51,823 nt of DNA from Hydnum rufescens UP504 (lineage: Eukaryota; Basidiomycota; Agaricomycetes; Cantharellales; Hydnaceae): positions 1-51,823 of the forward strand of contig MU129217.1 in NCBI GenBank assembly GCA_014904985.1, in the 5' to 3' direction. The translations under genes and the position numbers were made by a program. Within the stretch, counting starts at the first letter, position 1. Each line of letters starts with the position of its first letter. This document shows, one piece after another, positions 42,201 through 51,533 of the stretch. The notes under the pieces are model-generated. The model worked only from the letters and a program-made list of their open reading frames with translations, was not told the DNA's origin and made no database searches.

Positions 42201-42463
42201 TCTGGCAAAAGGATCTAGATGGTGTCCCATCTAATGCTAGCAGTGGTGGCATTTCCACATTTCTTCCTGAGATACCTCCCCCAATTCCTGGTATGGATGC
42301 TTGGGATCATGAAGTACCACACCTTATGGGCCTGGATGAAGAAGGGTACAGTAGAAGTGATGCCAGTGAGCGTGATATTGAGAGTGATGCTGGGGGAAGT
42401 TTATTGTCAGATGAAGAACAACTAGACTTTAGTTTTGATGTAGATATAATGTCTAAGTCATGA
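39241..42463 (+). pseudogene. KDZ-family DNA transposase with one frameshift
   Basis: A member of the Kyakuja-Dileera-Zisupton transposases common in agaricomycetes. Residues ~155-225 form a CxC-type cysteine cluster (CRCGKQW, HVCSCPS, GLFPCAPLHPSLAVSIDML). The DDE-type core has D384 (CIDANFQLKRNRD), then GVMACLCRHDIPLFLANM, D552 (LLYDIACQIHR) and E608/E611 (SDGEGCERFW). At ~41280 the frame shifts by +1. The second frame (from about SKLVVRRSKNSGAALIDRIL) carries the C-terminal coiled region found in the family and ends at 42463 with an acidic tail. Without the shift the protein would be ~1,070 residues. The shift may be mutation or a sequencing error. I found no terminal inverted repeats around it. 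Confidence 0.88.
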
Positions 42464-42539
42464 AATTCTGAAATCCTCTAAGTTATGTTATGGCCAAGTT
42501 TTGGGCAACAGTACACCAGCAATACAGTAGGTGCCCCTC

Positions 42540-42770
42540 TTAAGTAACCCAAATTGGCCAAAAATGACCAGCTGTTGCCCGAAAAATGACCAGAAGGTGC
42601 CCAAAATTGCCCAAAATTGCCCAAAATTGCCCAAAATATGCAGGCACCCTCTATTCAAAACACACTTTCTGGCCATACAATGGCCGAAAGCCATAGGCCA
42701 CCTATTAGGTACCATTTCATGCCCCAAAAGTGGTACCTAACTTAGGTAGGGTATATAACTGACCAGCCTG
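42540..42770 (+). promoter_or_regulatory. P-module 5, downstream of the KDZ gene
   Basis: Plus-strand copy of the module: CCCAAAATTG words repeated four times (about 42600-42638), the stem TTAGGTACCA (42705-42714) / TGGTACCTAA (42731-42740), CTTAGGTAGGG and ATAACTGACCAG, in which the ATG has become ATA (42755-42757). It lies 77-300 bp after the transposase stop and heads array 4, with the palindrome inserted just after it. Confidence 0.6.
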
Positions 42771-43049
42771 AAGTGCTCAAGTGCCATCGCCACAAGTACC
42801 ATTTAAATTAATAGCCAGTATATAGACAAGGAATACGTTATTATGTAATATATATTTTTCCAAAAGACAACAAAGACAACCATAGGAGGTCAGAGCTCAA
42901 TGAGGCATTTCATGCCTCATTGAGCTCTGACCTACTATGGTTGTCTTTGTTGTCTTTTGGAAAAATATATATTACATAATAACGTATTCCTTGTCTATAT
43001 ACTGGCTATTAATTTAAATGGTACTTGTGGTGACGGCACTTGAGCGCTT
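42771..43049. repeat. 279-bp near-perfect palindrome
   Basis: Two 138-bp arms (42771-42908 and 42912-43049) around a 3-bp centre (TTC), with about four mismatches. The ends are AAG.GCTCAAGTGCC. It could fold into a 138-bp hairpin. It is probably a foldback MITE placed between P-module 5 and array 4, but no target duplication is visible. A word from its centre recurs at 18026. Such palindromes are unstable, so the high arm identity implies recent origin or ongoing correction. Confidence 0.9.
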
Positions 43050-44245
43050 TGGGGATCCGGCAATTGCCGGCGTTGAGTCAATTAAAACGTGCATACATCA
43101 ACCGAACAGGAAACCACCTAGACAGGCAGGCATAGATGACCACACACCTGCAGCAGCAGGTGTGTGGTCATACAAGGTATGTTTTTTTATGAATTGTAGT
43201 AGATACACCGGCACAAAAAGAGCAGCAAAAGCTGCTCTTTTTGTGCTGCTTTCGAATTTTTTACTAACATGCTTTTAATTATTCTAGCTGGGCCCTCGTC
43301 CAATGCACGATGGTAACCCACAAAATGACCAGAGCCCAAAGACCCATGCGACATGCCAATGCAAATGCAGCACAGCAACGCGACACGCCAACGCAATGCC
43401 AACGCAACGCGACACGCCAATGCACCGTGCCATGCCAACGCAATGCACCACGCCAACGCAACACGCCATGCCAACGTGCCCAGGACGTGACATGCGGCAC
43501 CACGCCAAACAAGGACGTGGCTGCATCAAATGGGGATGCAACCACGCTGAACGAGGACGCACCCCCGCCTAATGCGGGCACCAGGAATCACACACCCGCC
43601 CTGGCGGGTGTGTGGTCCTATGTAAGGTGAGTCCCTGTCCCGCCCAGTAGCTACACCCACACAAAAAGAGCAGTGAAAGCTGCTCTTTTTGCATGGTGTT
43701 TAATTATTAACTGATTTAGATTTCTTATCCTGTAGGTCTCGACTTCTCTTGCGAGTGAATACTGATGCAAACCCCCCCCCCCCCGCAACCCTGCTTATCG
43801 ACACCTGAATGATGGGGGGCCGTACGAACTGCCGTGCGTACAAGCCAGCGTATGTACACACCAACGTATATGGCCCCAGTACCCTACACCTGCAGGTGTG
43901 GGGTACAAGGTATGTTTTATATTTCATTTCTTAGTCTTGTGGTGCAAAAAGAGCAGCATAAGCTGCTCTTTTTGCGCTGCATTACTGTTGTACTAATATT
44001 TCATTATTTATTTCTGTAGATCCTGAACCAGAACCCCCGTGAGCCCCAAGCAGAAACCCGCTGAATGAGACGCCGCGAACGATAACCGCGAACGAACCCC
44101 ACAAATGAAGACCAACCCTCTCGAGGAGTGCCCAAAAGGAACCAGCCCCCAACCGCACTCGCTGTGGAGGTACGGTGGGTAAATGCGGGCACGTGACCAT
44201 GACCACATAAACCATGCCCCCCTGTGGTGGCAGACCCCGGGGGGG

Positions 44246-44286
44246 ATAATAGGTATATAGTATAATAGTATATAATAATAATAGTA

Positions 44287-44322
<36 letters not shown>

Positions 44323-44338
44323 AAATAATAATAAATAA
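44246..44338. repeat. TAA microsatellite
   Basis: An AT-rich stretch of TAATAATAA repeats just upstream of P-module 6. It may correspond to the AT-rich blocks that end arrays 1 and 3. Confidence 0.95.
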
Positions 44339-44359
44339 GCATATAATATTAGCACAGCC

Positions 44360-44495
44360 ATGGATTGCCGACAGATGGCCAAAAAACTGAATTGAATATG
44401 CCTGATTTCGGCTGTAAGGTCTGGGGGACCTATTAGTACCATTTCTGCCCTGAAAGTGGTACCTAAATTAGGTCCCCCATATGACTGACCAGCCT
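44360..44495 (+). promoter_or_regulatory. P-module 6, inside array 4
   Basis: Plus-strand module: TTAGTACCA (44433-44441, one G lost) / TGGTACCTAA (44457-44466), loop with TGCCC, then GGTCCCCCATATGACTGACCAG with the ATG at 44481-44483. It divides array 4 into two parts, each with its own AT-rich end and module start. This suggests tandem joining of two whole array elements. Confidence 0.6.
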
Positions 44496-45180
44496 GAGAT
44501 TTTTATTTTTTATTTTCATTTTTTGTGGCGCAAGAAGAGCAGCGTATGCTGCTCTTCTTGCGATGCTTTAATGTTTAACTAATGTGTTTACTTTTCTAGA
44601 TCTTGGACCCCCAACACCAAACCCGCCACCCAAAACCCACCGAGTGAAACCCTGCGACCCCAAACCTGGCGAACGAAGCCCCACGACCCCAAACCTGGCA
44701 AATGAAGCCCCATGACCCCAAACCCGGCAAACAAAGCCCACAAAGCCAAACCCAGCAAATGAAGCCCTGCGAAGCTAAACCCTGCGAATGAAACCACGAA
44801 ATGGAGCCCCAGCCAATGACGGGTGTATGGACCACACCCGTTTCGGCAGGTGAGGTATGTTACTTTTATTTTTGGACTTCTGTGTTACAGTAGCGCAAAA
44901 AGAGCAGCAAAGGCTGCTCTTTTTGCGCTGCTTTAAGTTGTAGCTAACATATTGTTTATCCTAGGCTACAACCTGCACCCATGCCCATATGACCTCAATC
45001 CCCAAACCTGGCAAACAAAACTGTGGTGAACGATGACCCGACAAACGGAATGCCGGCGGATGAGTACCACATGAGAACACACCCGCTGCAGTGGGTGTGA
45101 TAGTGTAAGATTTTGTTTTGTTCTAGTAGCACAGAAGGAGTGTCGAGAGCCGCTCTTTCTGTGCTACTGTGGGTGAGCCA

Positions 45181-45309
45181 TTTGGCTCACCAGATGTATG
45201 TAGCAATATAGATAATAAATAATAATAATAATGATAATGATATTTAATGAATATTAGTAATAATATGCTATCGCAGGAAGCTCCTGCAGTAGCATCAATT
45301 ATTACATGA
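45181..45309. other. Spacer between array 4 and gypsy-2
   Basis: It holds two perfect or near-perfect inverted repeats, GGTGAGCCATTTGGCTCACC (45172-45191) and TGCTATCGCAGGA / TCCTGCAGTAGCA (45268-45296), with TAAT-rich sequence between. No gene seen. Confidence 0.5.
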
Positions 45310-46880
45310 GCTTCGTGGGTTTTTAGCATATCATCTTATGGCCAGGGCTGCTATTGGGTCCATAGCAGTCGCCTTAGTCTTGGGGGAGTACCCATGTAAA
45401 AGGAAGAAGGGTGAATAACTGGTGGAGGAATGAGGCGTTGAGTTGTGGGCCATCACGAGTGTTCCTAGCCACTGGGCCCAGGAACTGTGATTCCCAGCCG
45501 TGCAAGCACGTAGCGCCACTTTGAGCGTGTCATTGGCCTTTTCCATTTGTCCATCCATCTGCAGGTGATGGGATGTTGAGAGGAGTAGATCCAGCTTGAG
45601 GTGTTTGGCAACTGACACCCAAAAGGATTGGGACCACCTGGTGTCCCGGTCCACGATCATCTGCCTCAGAAGACCATATTTCAGGATGACATGCAGGATG
45701 AACATCCTGGCGAAGCCTCCTGCTTTAAGCTCGAGGAGGTGGGGACATATTGGACAAATTTGGTAAGCTTGTCCACTATCACTAGCACCACATCATGCCC
45801 CTCCGACTTTGGGAGGCCTGTAATGAGGTCTAGGGTCACTACTTCGAATGGGAGTAGTGGGATGGCATGGGGATGTAGCTTTCCCATCGGTCCTCGTTTG
45901 TCCGATTTAATCTTCTGGCAGACGTCGCATGTCTTAGTGTAGTCGACTACGTCTGCCACATCTTGGGCCAATAGAATTGTGTGGCGAGCTTGTGAAATAG
46001 CCTTGAGGATCCTGCGTGGGCAGTTTCCCAGGGTGACTCATGTGATTCCTTGAGTATCCTGCGTATTTCTGACTTCGGCACGCATAGTTGGGCTACCCAG
46101 TCTGCATCTCGGAAGATCAGAAGTCCTTCTCTGGACTTATAAAATCTCTGAGCTGCCAAGAGCTCCGATTTGTCTTCTGCTGCTTCACTCCATGGTTGCC
46201 GGAAGCTGGGGTCCGCTTGGTATCCTTGAACAAAGGCTTCTATTCTTTGGGGGCTGATCTCAATGTCCAGCGTTCGTGGCATGTGTTCTCGGCCCGGGGG
46301 GTTCATTGTTCTGGCTCTTTGCTGCACAGCCAACTCTATCTCATCTGTTGTGCCAGCAGTAGCCTTCCCTTCCTCTTGGAGACCTTGCTTCTTGCTCTGC
46401 ACTCGGGTGGAAAGGAATGCCACTCACTCAGTGGGCTTCCTCTCTACTATGTCTTCCCATGTGTACATCGGTTGCATTGGGAGCTGAGTTGGCAGGGAGG
46501 GGGAGATATCTTCCACAGGCAATTGATGTGGCGGAACCTGTCGTAGCCTTGAGAGGGGGTTGATGTTGGAGTGAACAATACCCACTCTGTGTACTATATC
46601 CAGGCCTGGATACGCCGCAAATACTGCCCTATGAGCTCCTCTGACTTAAGCAGTGCTGACAGAGCTGCTAGGAAGCACCCATTGCTCATGGGAAGTGTAA
46701 CCCTCTCCATGAACCATTCCTCACACCCGCTACTAGACCTTCCACCGGAACCCTGGTGGCCCATCCAGGACGGATCCTCACATCCTTTGCCACTCGCAAC
46801 AGGCATGGCATGCGGCAATATTCTTGGCACCTGTCGGGTTCCTGGAAGCAGCTAGGTATGCGGTGCGATTCCAGATCCCT
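45310..46880 (-). pseudogene. pol: Gypsy-2 integrase and RNase H remnant
   Basis: Read on the minus strand: a short RNase H end (HRVGIVHSN..PLSRLR near 46560), the H2C2 zinc-binding domain (HESPWETAHAGSSRLFHKL ... CDVCQKIKSDKRG) and the integrase core (VVTLDLITGLPKSEGHDVV, IVDRDTRWSQSFW, QMDGQMEKANDTLK). It stops near 45310 after IAALAIR, where the rest of pol and the 3' LTR should be. Frameshifts occur near 45700 and 45950. The catalytic reverse transcriptase domain is absent between this part and the protease. It is a different lineage from gypsy-1, with no chromodomain seen. Confidence 0.85.
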
Positions 46881-49800
46881 TTGGGATGGCATGGCTGGAC
46901 TTGGACATTTCTTGCCATGATGGGGGTCGAATGAGCAAGAACATCGAATCGCTCCTCTGGCTGACTGATCAAGAGGCACATCTCTCATGCCGTTCTCAGC
47001 ATGGAGACCTCATAGTTAACCTGGAAGTCCTCCCCTAGCAACACGGGAACATTCATTCCTGGTATCACGTAGGCTTCCTCAAGGAATTCTAGCATTCGAC
47101 CATCCATCATAGGCATGAAGACTCAAAGGTTCACATAGCCTAGGACTTTTGCTTGGTTGGTGAGCTTGAAAAGGCTAAGCTTCATCCCCTTTTGTAATTT
47201 CGGGCGACATTCCAAGGCTTTATAGCATTCCTCTGATATCAGCATGATGTCAGCACCCGAATCTAGTCGTAGCTGTACTTCTGGACTTGAGAGCAACCCC
47301 AGGTAGCCACCATATATGCTAAGCACCATAATGCCCAGAGCTGATTTCCCGGGGGGTGTGGTTCTAGCCTTGAGGCAATGAATAACCTTCACTGGAAGGT
47401 CATTCAGAGCCTTTGGTGATTCCAGCGGCTCGTTCTCAACTGGCTTCGATGCCACAGCACTGCTATGAATCACTGACTCGTTTCTCCCAGATTGCAGGGG
47501 CGCTGTCTATCAGGAGGTTTTCTTGGGGAATCCAGGAAGGATTTCATGGGAGGGGGAAGCTGTATATTACTCGTTGCTACATTTACATTATGCAACAAGT
47601 GTTCTTGAGTCTCTATATACGTGGGCTTCTGATAGGTTACAGGGAACTAGACGCAGAGCTGTGTTTGTCTGTCCCATAATTAAAAATCCTGGCTGGAATC
47701 TACAGCAGCTGAATATGCTGCTTGTAATTAGGCATCTCATAACGCCAGTGTTCCTTTTGAGTGTTCTCCTCTCAAGATGATTGGAATATGCTCTGTAGTG
47801 TTTACATTCCCGGACCCAGTGCTTCTCACTCCCACAGGCGAAACACTTCTGGCCAGGCTTGTTATGGCTGACCACAGAGTCATCTCGAGGGTATGGGTAC
47901 ATCTTTTCAATGTTATCCACTGTCTTGCTCGAGAGGGGTACGCGATGCTGAGGACAATAGGATCGGCCCGCTGGGCGCTTTCCCATGTTAAATGCTGTCG
48001 AGGAAGCCCTATTTCCTTCTGCTTCCTCACTGGAGTAGTAGAAGGCTCCCTTGGAATTATCCTCAAAGGGGAGTGCAAGGAATCCTCCTCCTCCCTTTCT
48101 TCGTTGTTGCCCTGCATGGCTAAATTGGCTTCCTTGGAGCTCCTTGCTCCTAGACGACATTGGTAGTACTGCAAAGATCTCCACTGGGTGATCAACATGG
48201 CTTCAAATTGTTGGCCGACATCAGGACCGATTCTATTGGGGTCGGTCACTCCAGCACAGGATGACATCCCACTCAGTTGGCATGTTGTTCATGACCGAAG
48301 CCGTTTCCTCAGGCTATTGGGGGTGAATCGCAAGAAAATGCACGAGAGGAGGATTCGCCATTGTATGTACTCTGCAGGTAATTCATCGGGTACTCGGTGC
48401 TGCGGAAAACCTCTTCATTGTATTGGAGGTACTGCGCCATGTACCAGACCTCTCCTAGGTAGCGATGTAAGACCACTCCCACAGGTTGTCCCATGACTGG
48501 AGAATTGAGTGTTGACAGGCACGGAGTGCGCCCACCAAGCAGTTGCTACTGCTCCTTTTAAACGGCATGTCACTATCATGGGCAACTGGCCCTCCAACAT
48601 AGGGCCTAGACTGGCGAGATCATTACATTTGTACAGCCAGTCAATTGCTGTCTCATGCACTCTGTCCCATTCAGGTATGGTAGACCATTTAAGCTTATTG
48701 TCCCACACAATGCCAGAGGGCGGGGCATTGGAGAGCAGTCCTTCAGGCCCAGGAGGACCTGGTGGCCTGGCGGGCCAGGAGGGCCAGGAGGACCCATGGG
48801 AACGGGGGGGCCTGAGGACCTCCACTAGGAGGGATCCTGGCCCTTGGCTTCCTTGTCCTGGGCCTCCTCTGCCACCCGGCCTCCATTTCCACCACTTGGA
48901 CCTCCACCTCCACCTCCACTAGGGCCTTCGCCATTGCCCCCTTCCGCTGGCCACCCCCACTACCCTTCGAACTGTGGGGTTGAGAGGGCGGTGGATCCTT
49001 GACTCGTAGGTCTCCCATGAGAGATTCGGGCTCACACACCTTGAAGGACCTGGGGGAGGCATATTCCCATTCGACACTTGGGAAATGACGGGGGCTTGCC
49101 CTAGTTTGGATAGTGGGGCTTGTGTTGGGTTACTCGCAAAGAGCAAGCTGAGCTGAGGCATTGGGGCCACTTTGATTAGGCCCGAATAATAGTCATGGGC
49201 TCTGGTGGTTCCGGGGGCAGGTAGGGCAGGCATGTCAGTGACGAGGTTCCATGCCTGGCCAGGAGGTAGCCTTGCGTTCTCCACCACATTCGATCACACT
49301 ATGAGGTAGCTGGCATGTGGCAAATGACCCTGCGCTTGTTGGGTCAGTCCTAAGGCTGGGGCAATCCAGCTTGACGATTTTCGGACTGTCTGGCCTAATA
49401 CCATTCCCATTTCCCATGCTCCTGCGGGCTCCCTACTCGATCCCAGAGGTTGCAGCTTTGACAGGGTCCAGAGGGTATTCTTTAACCCTTCCCCTAGAGT
49501 GGAGATTCGCTGGGAAAGGACCTCGAAGCAATTCTTGGGATTTGGGGTAACAGGGACGCTCTCTTGGGGTCATTGATCCTCAAGAGGGACATCTTGCCAA
49601 ACAGCTGGCGACACTTCCAAATCGATAGATGAAGCCCAGAGTGTGGAGGAGCTTCCTCACAAGCCCTGTCTGGATGACTGTCTGGGCCAGGTGGGCAAGT
49701 CTATTATTGAGCCAGTGCCTGCTCTTGGACTTCACGAGAAGTCACAATTCATGTCTCCACTGGGCTCCTGGAATTCGTCTGGGGGGAGAAATAGCCCCAA

Positions 49801-50856
49801 GCCATGGGGATCTGTGTTTATGCAGGGGAGGGGTTGGACTCTGAGGGCATCTTCCAGCTTAACATCGTAGTATGTGTACTTCAGGGCTTGACTGCCTGAG
49901 AAGGGATACCTTGTGGCCTGGTTGATAGGGTGAGTGCCATTGAGATCAGCTTCAATCGCTTCCCATCCCACAGTGAGGGCCCGATGAGCCACATTCTTGG
50001 TAGGGAGGTGTGGATCGAGCCATGCTTTATGCAGATGGTCCTTCAATTCAGGCATAGGGGGAAGGGAGTCCTCCATAGCCATAGGGGTTGATAAGGTTTC
50101 CCCCTGGTGCAGCTTTCTGAGCTTGGCGAGTCTCTCAAATGTTAAGTCAACTCATAGTTTTAACAGCCTATCAGCCATCATGAGCTCTTTGAGTTGATTG
50201 GACATCCACAATTGCTCTGTTAATTTGGAGTCATGATCTATTACAAAACGATGTGGTTCCTCCCCCACTATCCCTATGACATCTGTAATGATGTGCTGCA
50301 GCCTCTCCAAGGCTGTCTGGATTGTGATAATGAGCTCCCTGTCCACGAACCATCTCTGCTGCCCTTCATCAAACAGGAAGTAGGCAGTGTGGTACTGCGC
50401 TGGTGCGAATTTCATCCACACTGTCAAGAATTGGTATGTGGTGACGGGGGCCACAGAGAAAGGGTCCGTATAGTCACCTATGAGCTCATCTAATCTACAC
50501 GTGATTTTGAGATAGCATTCCAGAGAACAGAGACAAGGGGGAATGGCGATGCATTCATGCATTGCAGGGTGATACAGAACATCATCGTGTTGAGACAATG
50601 GGATGTGATGTGGGATTGCATCATTAGTGTTGGGTTTCGAAGGTCGACCCCGTTTACTCATATTGCGTGGCATGGATTGGAGCGAGTGGGACAGGGAGTC
50701 TGGCAATGGCAGGGGGTTGGTTGGTTCAACCGCCTCGTCAGCTAGAGGGAACCAATGTAATAACGTGGTCCTCAACTTCGAGGGACTGCAGTATTTGTCA
50801 TTGTTAGATGAGGCGGATTCGATGGACCTGTGAACAGAAGGGGAAAAGTAGTCCAA
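46881..50856 (-). pseudogene. gag: Gypsy-2 gag and protease, broken
   Basis: On the minus strand from about 50856: a long N-terminal region (MDYFSPSVHRSIESAS..., with EEPHRFVIDHDSKLTEQLW), then gag core motifs (EWDRVHETAIDWLYKCNDL and LPMIVTCRLKGAVATAWW near 48520-48660). A CCHC zinc knuckle, CFACGSEKHWVREC, lies near 47800-47845, and an aspartic protease, LRLDSGADIMLIS, near 47240-47280. A Gly/Pro-rich tract (48720-48800) lies between. Many stops and frame changes split it, for example at 50152, 49732, 48415 and 47588. The 5' end probably lies upstream near 50856. Confidence 0.8.
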
Positions 50857-51403
50857 CTGCTCTAAGCACTGGCTTCAAGCGGGAGGGCCGCGAACGAAGC
50901 TAAGCACTGGCTTCACTTCAGACAGGGGAGAAGCAAGAGGAGAGGAGGGAATGGGAGTGGGGAGATGGTAGTAGCTGGCCAAAGGGCTCAGCTACTATCT
51001 ATGGGAGAGGGGTAGTTAGTGAGTACACTAGAGTAGCATACTTACCTAACTGAGTCGTGCTTGTACACAACTCCCTTATCTGTCTCTGCCCTGTGCTCTG
51101 TGACAATGGATTGCAGGTCTTGATGTGGTTGCTTCGTTGCACGACTAGGTCACATAGTTGTTGCGTGGCTACATTAGTTTCACAGTTCAAGCAGAGGCTA
51201 TGAAGTCCAGGCAAAAGAGTGATTTGATTCCAGCGTGACCGGGACTTAGAATCCTCGTGGCCACGCTATTACATAAGGTACTAGAGGGGACAGGACTTGT
51301 ACATACTCTATGTAGAATGGCCCTATATTACACAAGGACTGCCCTAGGTGCCCTATAGCTACCTGCAGGCTGCCCAAAGCAGTATATAAGATAGAGCTCC
51401 ACC
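50857..51403 (-). other. Probable 5' leader and LTR region of gypsy-2
   Basis: No ORF of interest. On the minus strand a TATA-like CTTATATACTGC lies near 51380 and the segment is directly upstream of gypsy-2 gag, so a 5' LTR is expected here. I cannot define its ends because the 3' LTR is missing. A short duplication, CTAAGCACTGGCTTCA, occurs at 50860 and 50900. Confidence 0.4.
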
Positions 51404-51408
51404 ACCAC

Positions 51409-51528
51409 TGTTGGATAATAAGTTCCAGCTCCAGAACTGGAGGGATAGCTCAGTTGGTAGAGCACCTGACTAGAAGGCAGGAGGTCCAGGTTCAAACCCT
51501 GGTTCCACCATAATTTTCAGAAATAACA
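51409..51528 (+). mobile_element. Short TG..CA element carrying a tRNA-like sequence, copy 2
   Basis: The 120-bp element starts TGTTGGATAATAAG and ends AGAAATAACA, flanked by ACCAC on both sides (51404-51408 and 51529-51533) within a CCA microsatellite. It is the same family as 9544-9664. Two copies with the same ends and different 5-bp duplications define the element boundaries. Confidence 0.75.
51439..51510 (+). tRNA. tRNA-like sequence in copy 2 of the short element
   Basis: Same fold as the copy at 9574-9646, one base shorter in the variable region (AGGTC, the standard five bases), so this is the better-preserved cloverleaf. The anticodon loop CTAGAAG has T at position 33 and would give anticodon AGA, but serine tRNAs need a long variable arm, which is absent. 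I therefore treat it as an element-borne pol III promoter rather than a decoding tRNA. Confidence 0.6.
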
Positions 51529-51533
51529 ACCAC

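Larger units (their letters stand above)
43056..45180 (+). repeat. Array 4: six hairpin-intron units, plus strand
   Basis: Hairpin A copies lie at about 43210, 43658, 43943, 44526, 44895 and 45128. Hairpin B copies lie at about 43140, 43588, 43880, 44832 and 45080. Intron-like segments measured are 43177-43287 (111 nt), 43627-43735 (109), 43910-44019 (110) and 44855-44964 (110). Each has GTATGT or GTGAGT, hairpin A, a CTAAC/CTAAT/CTGAT motif and TAG. Exon-like parts contain ACGCCAACGCAA-type repeats (43370-43500) and CCCCAAACCTGGCAAATGAAG repeats in shorter pieces (44650-44760). P-module 6 sits inside. Downstream of the KDZ gene in the same orientation. Confidence 0.85.

Noticed and set aside
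48606..48797. Collagen-like GPP repeat protein
   Set aside because: It is a short Gly/Pro-rich tract within the gypsy-2 gag region, seen in several frames.
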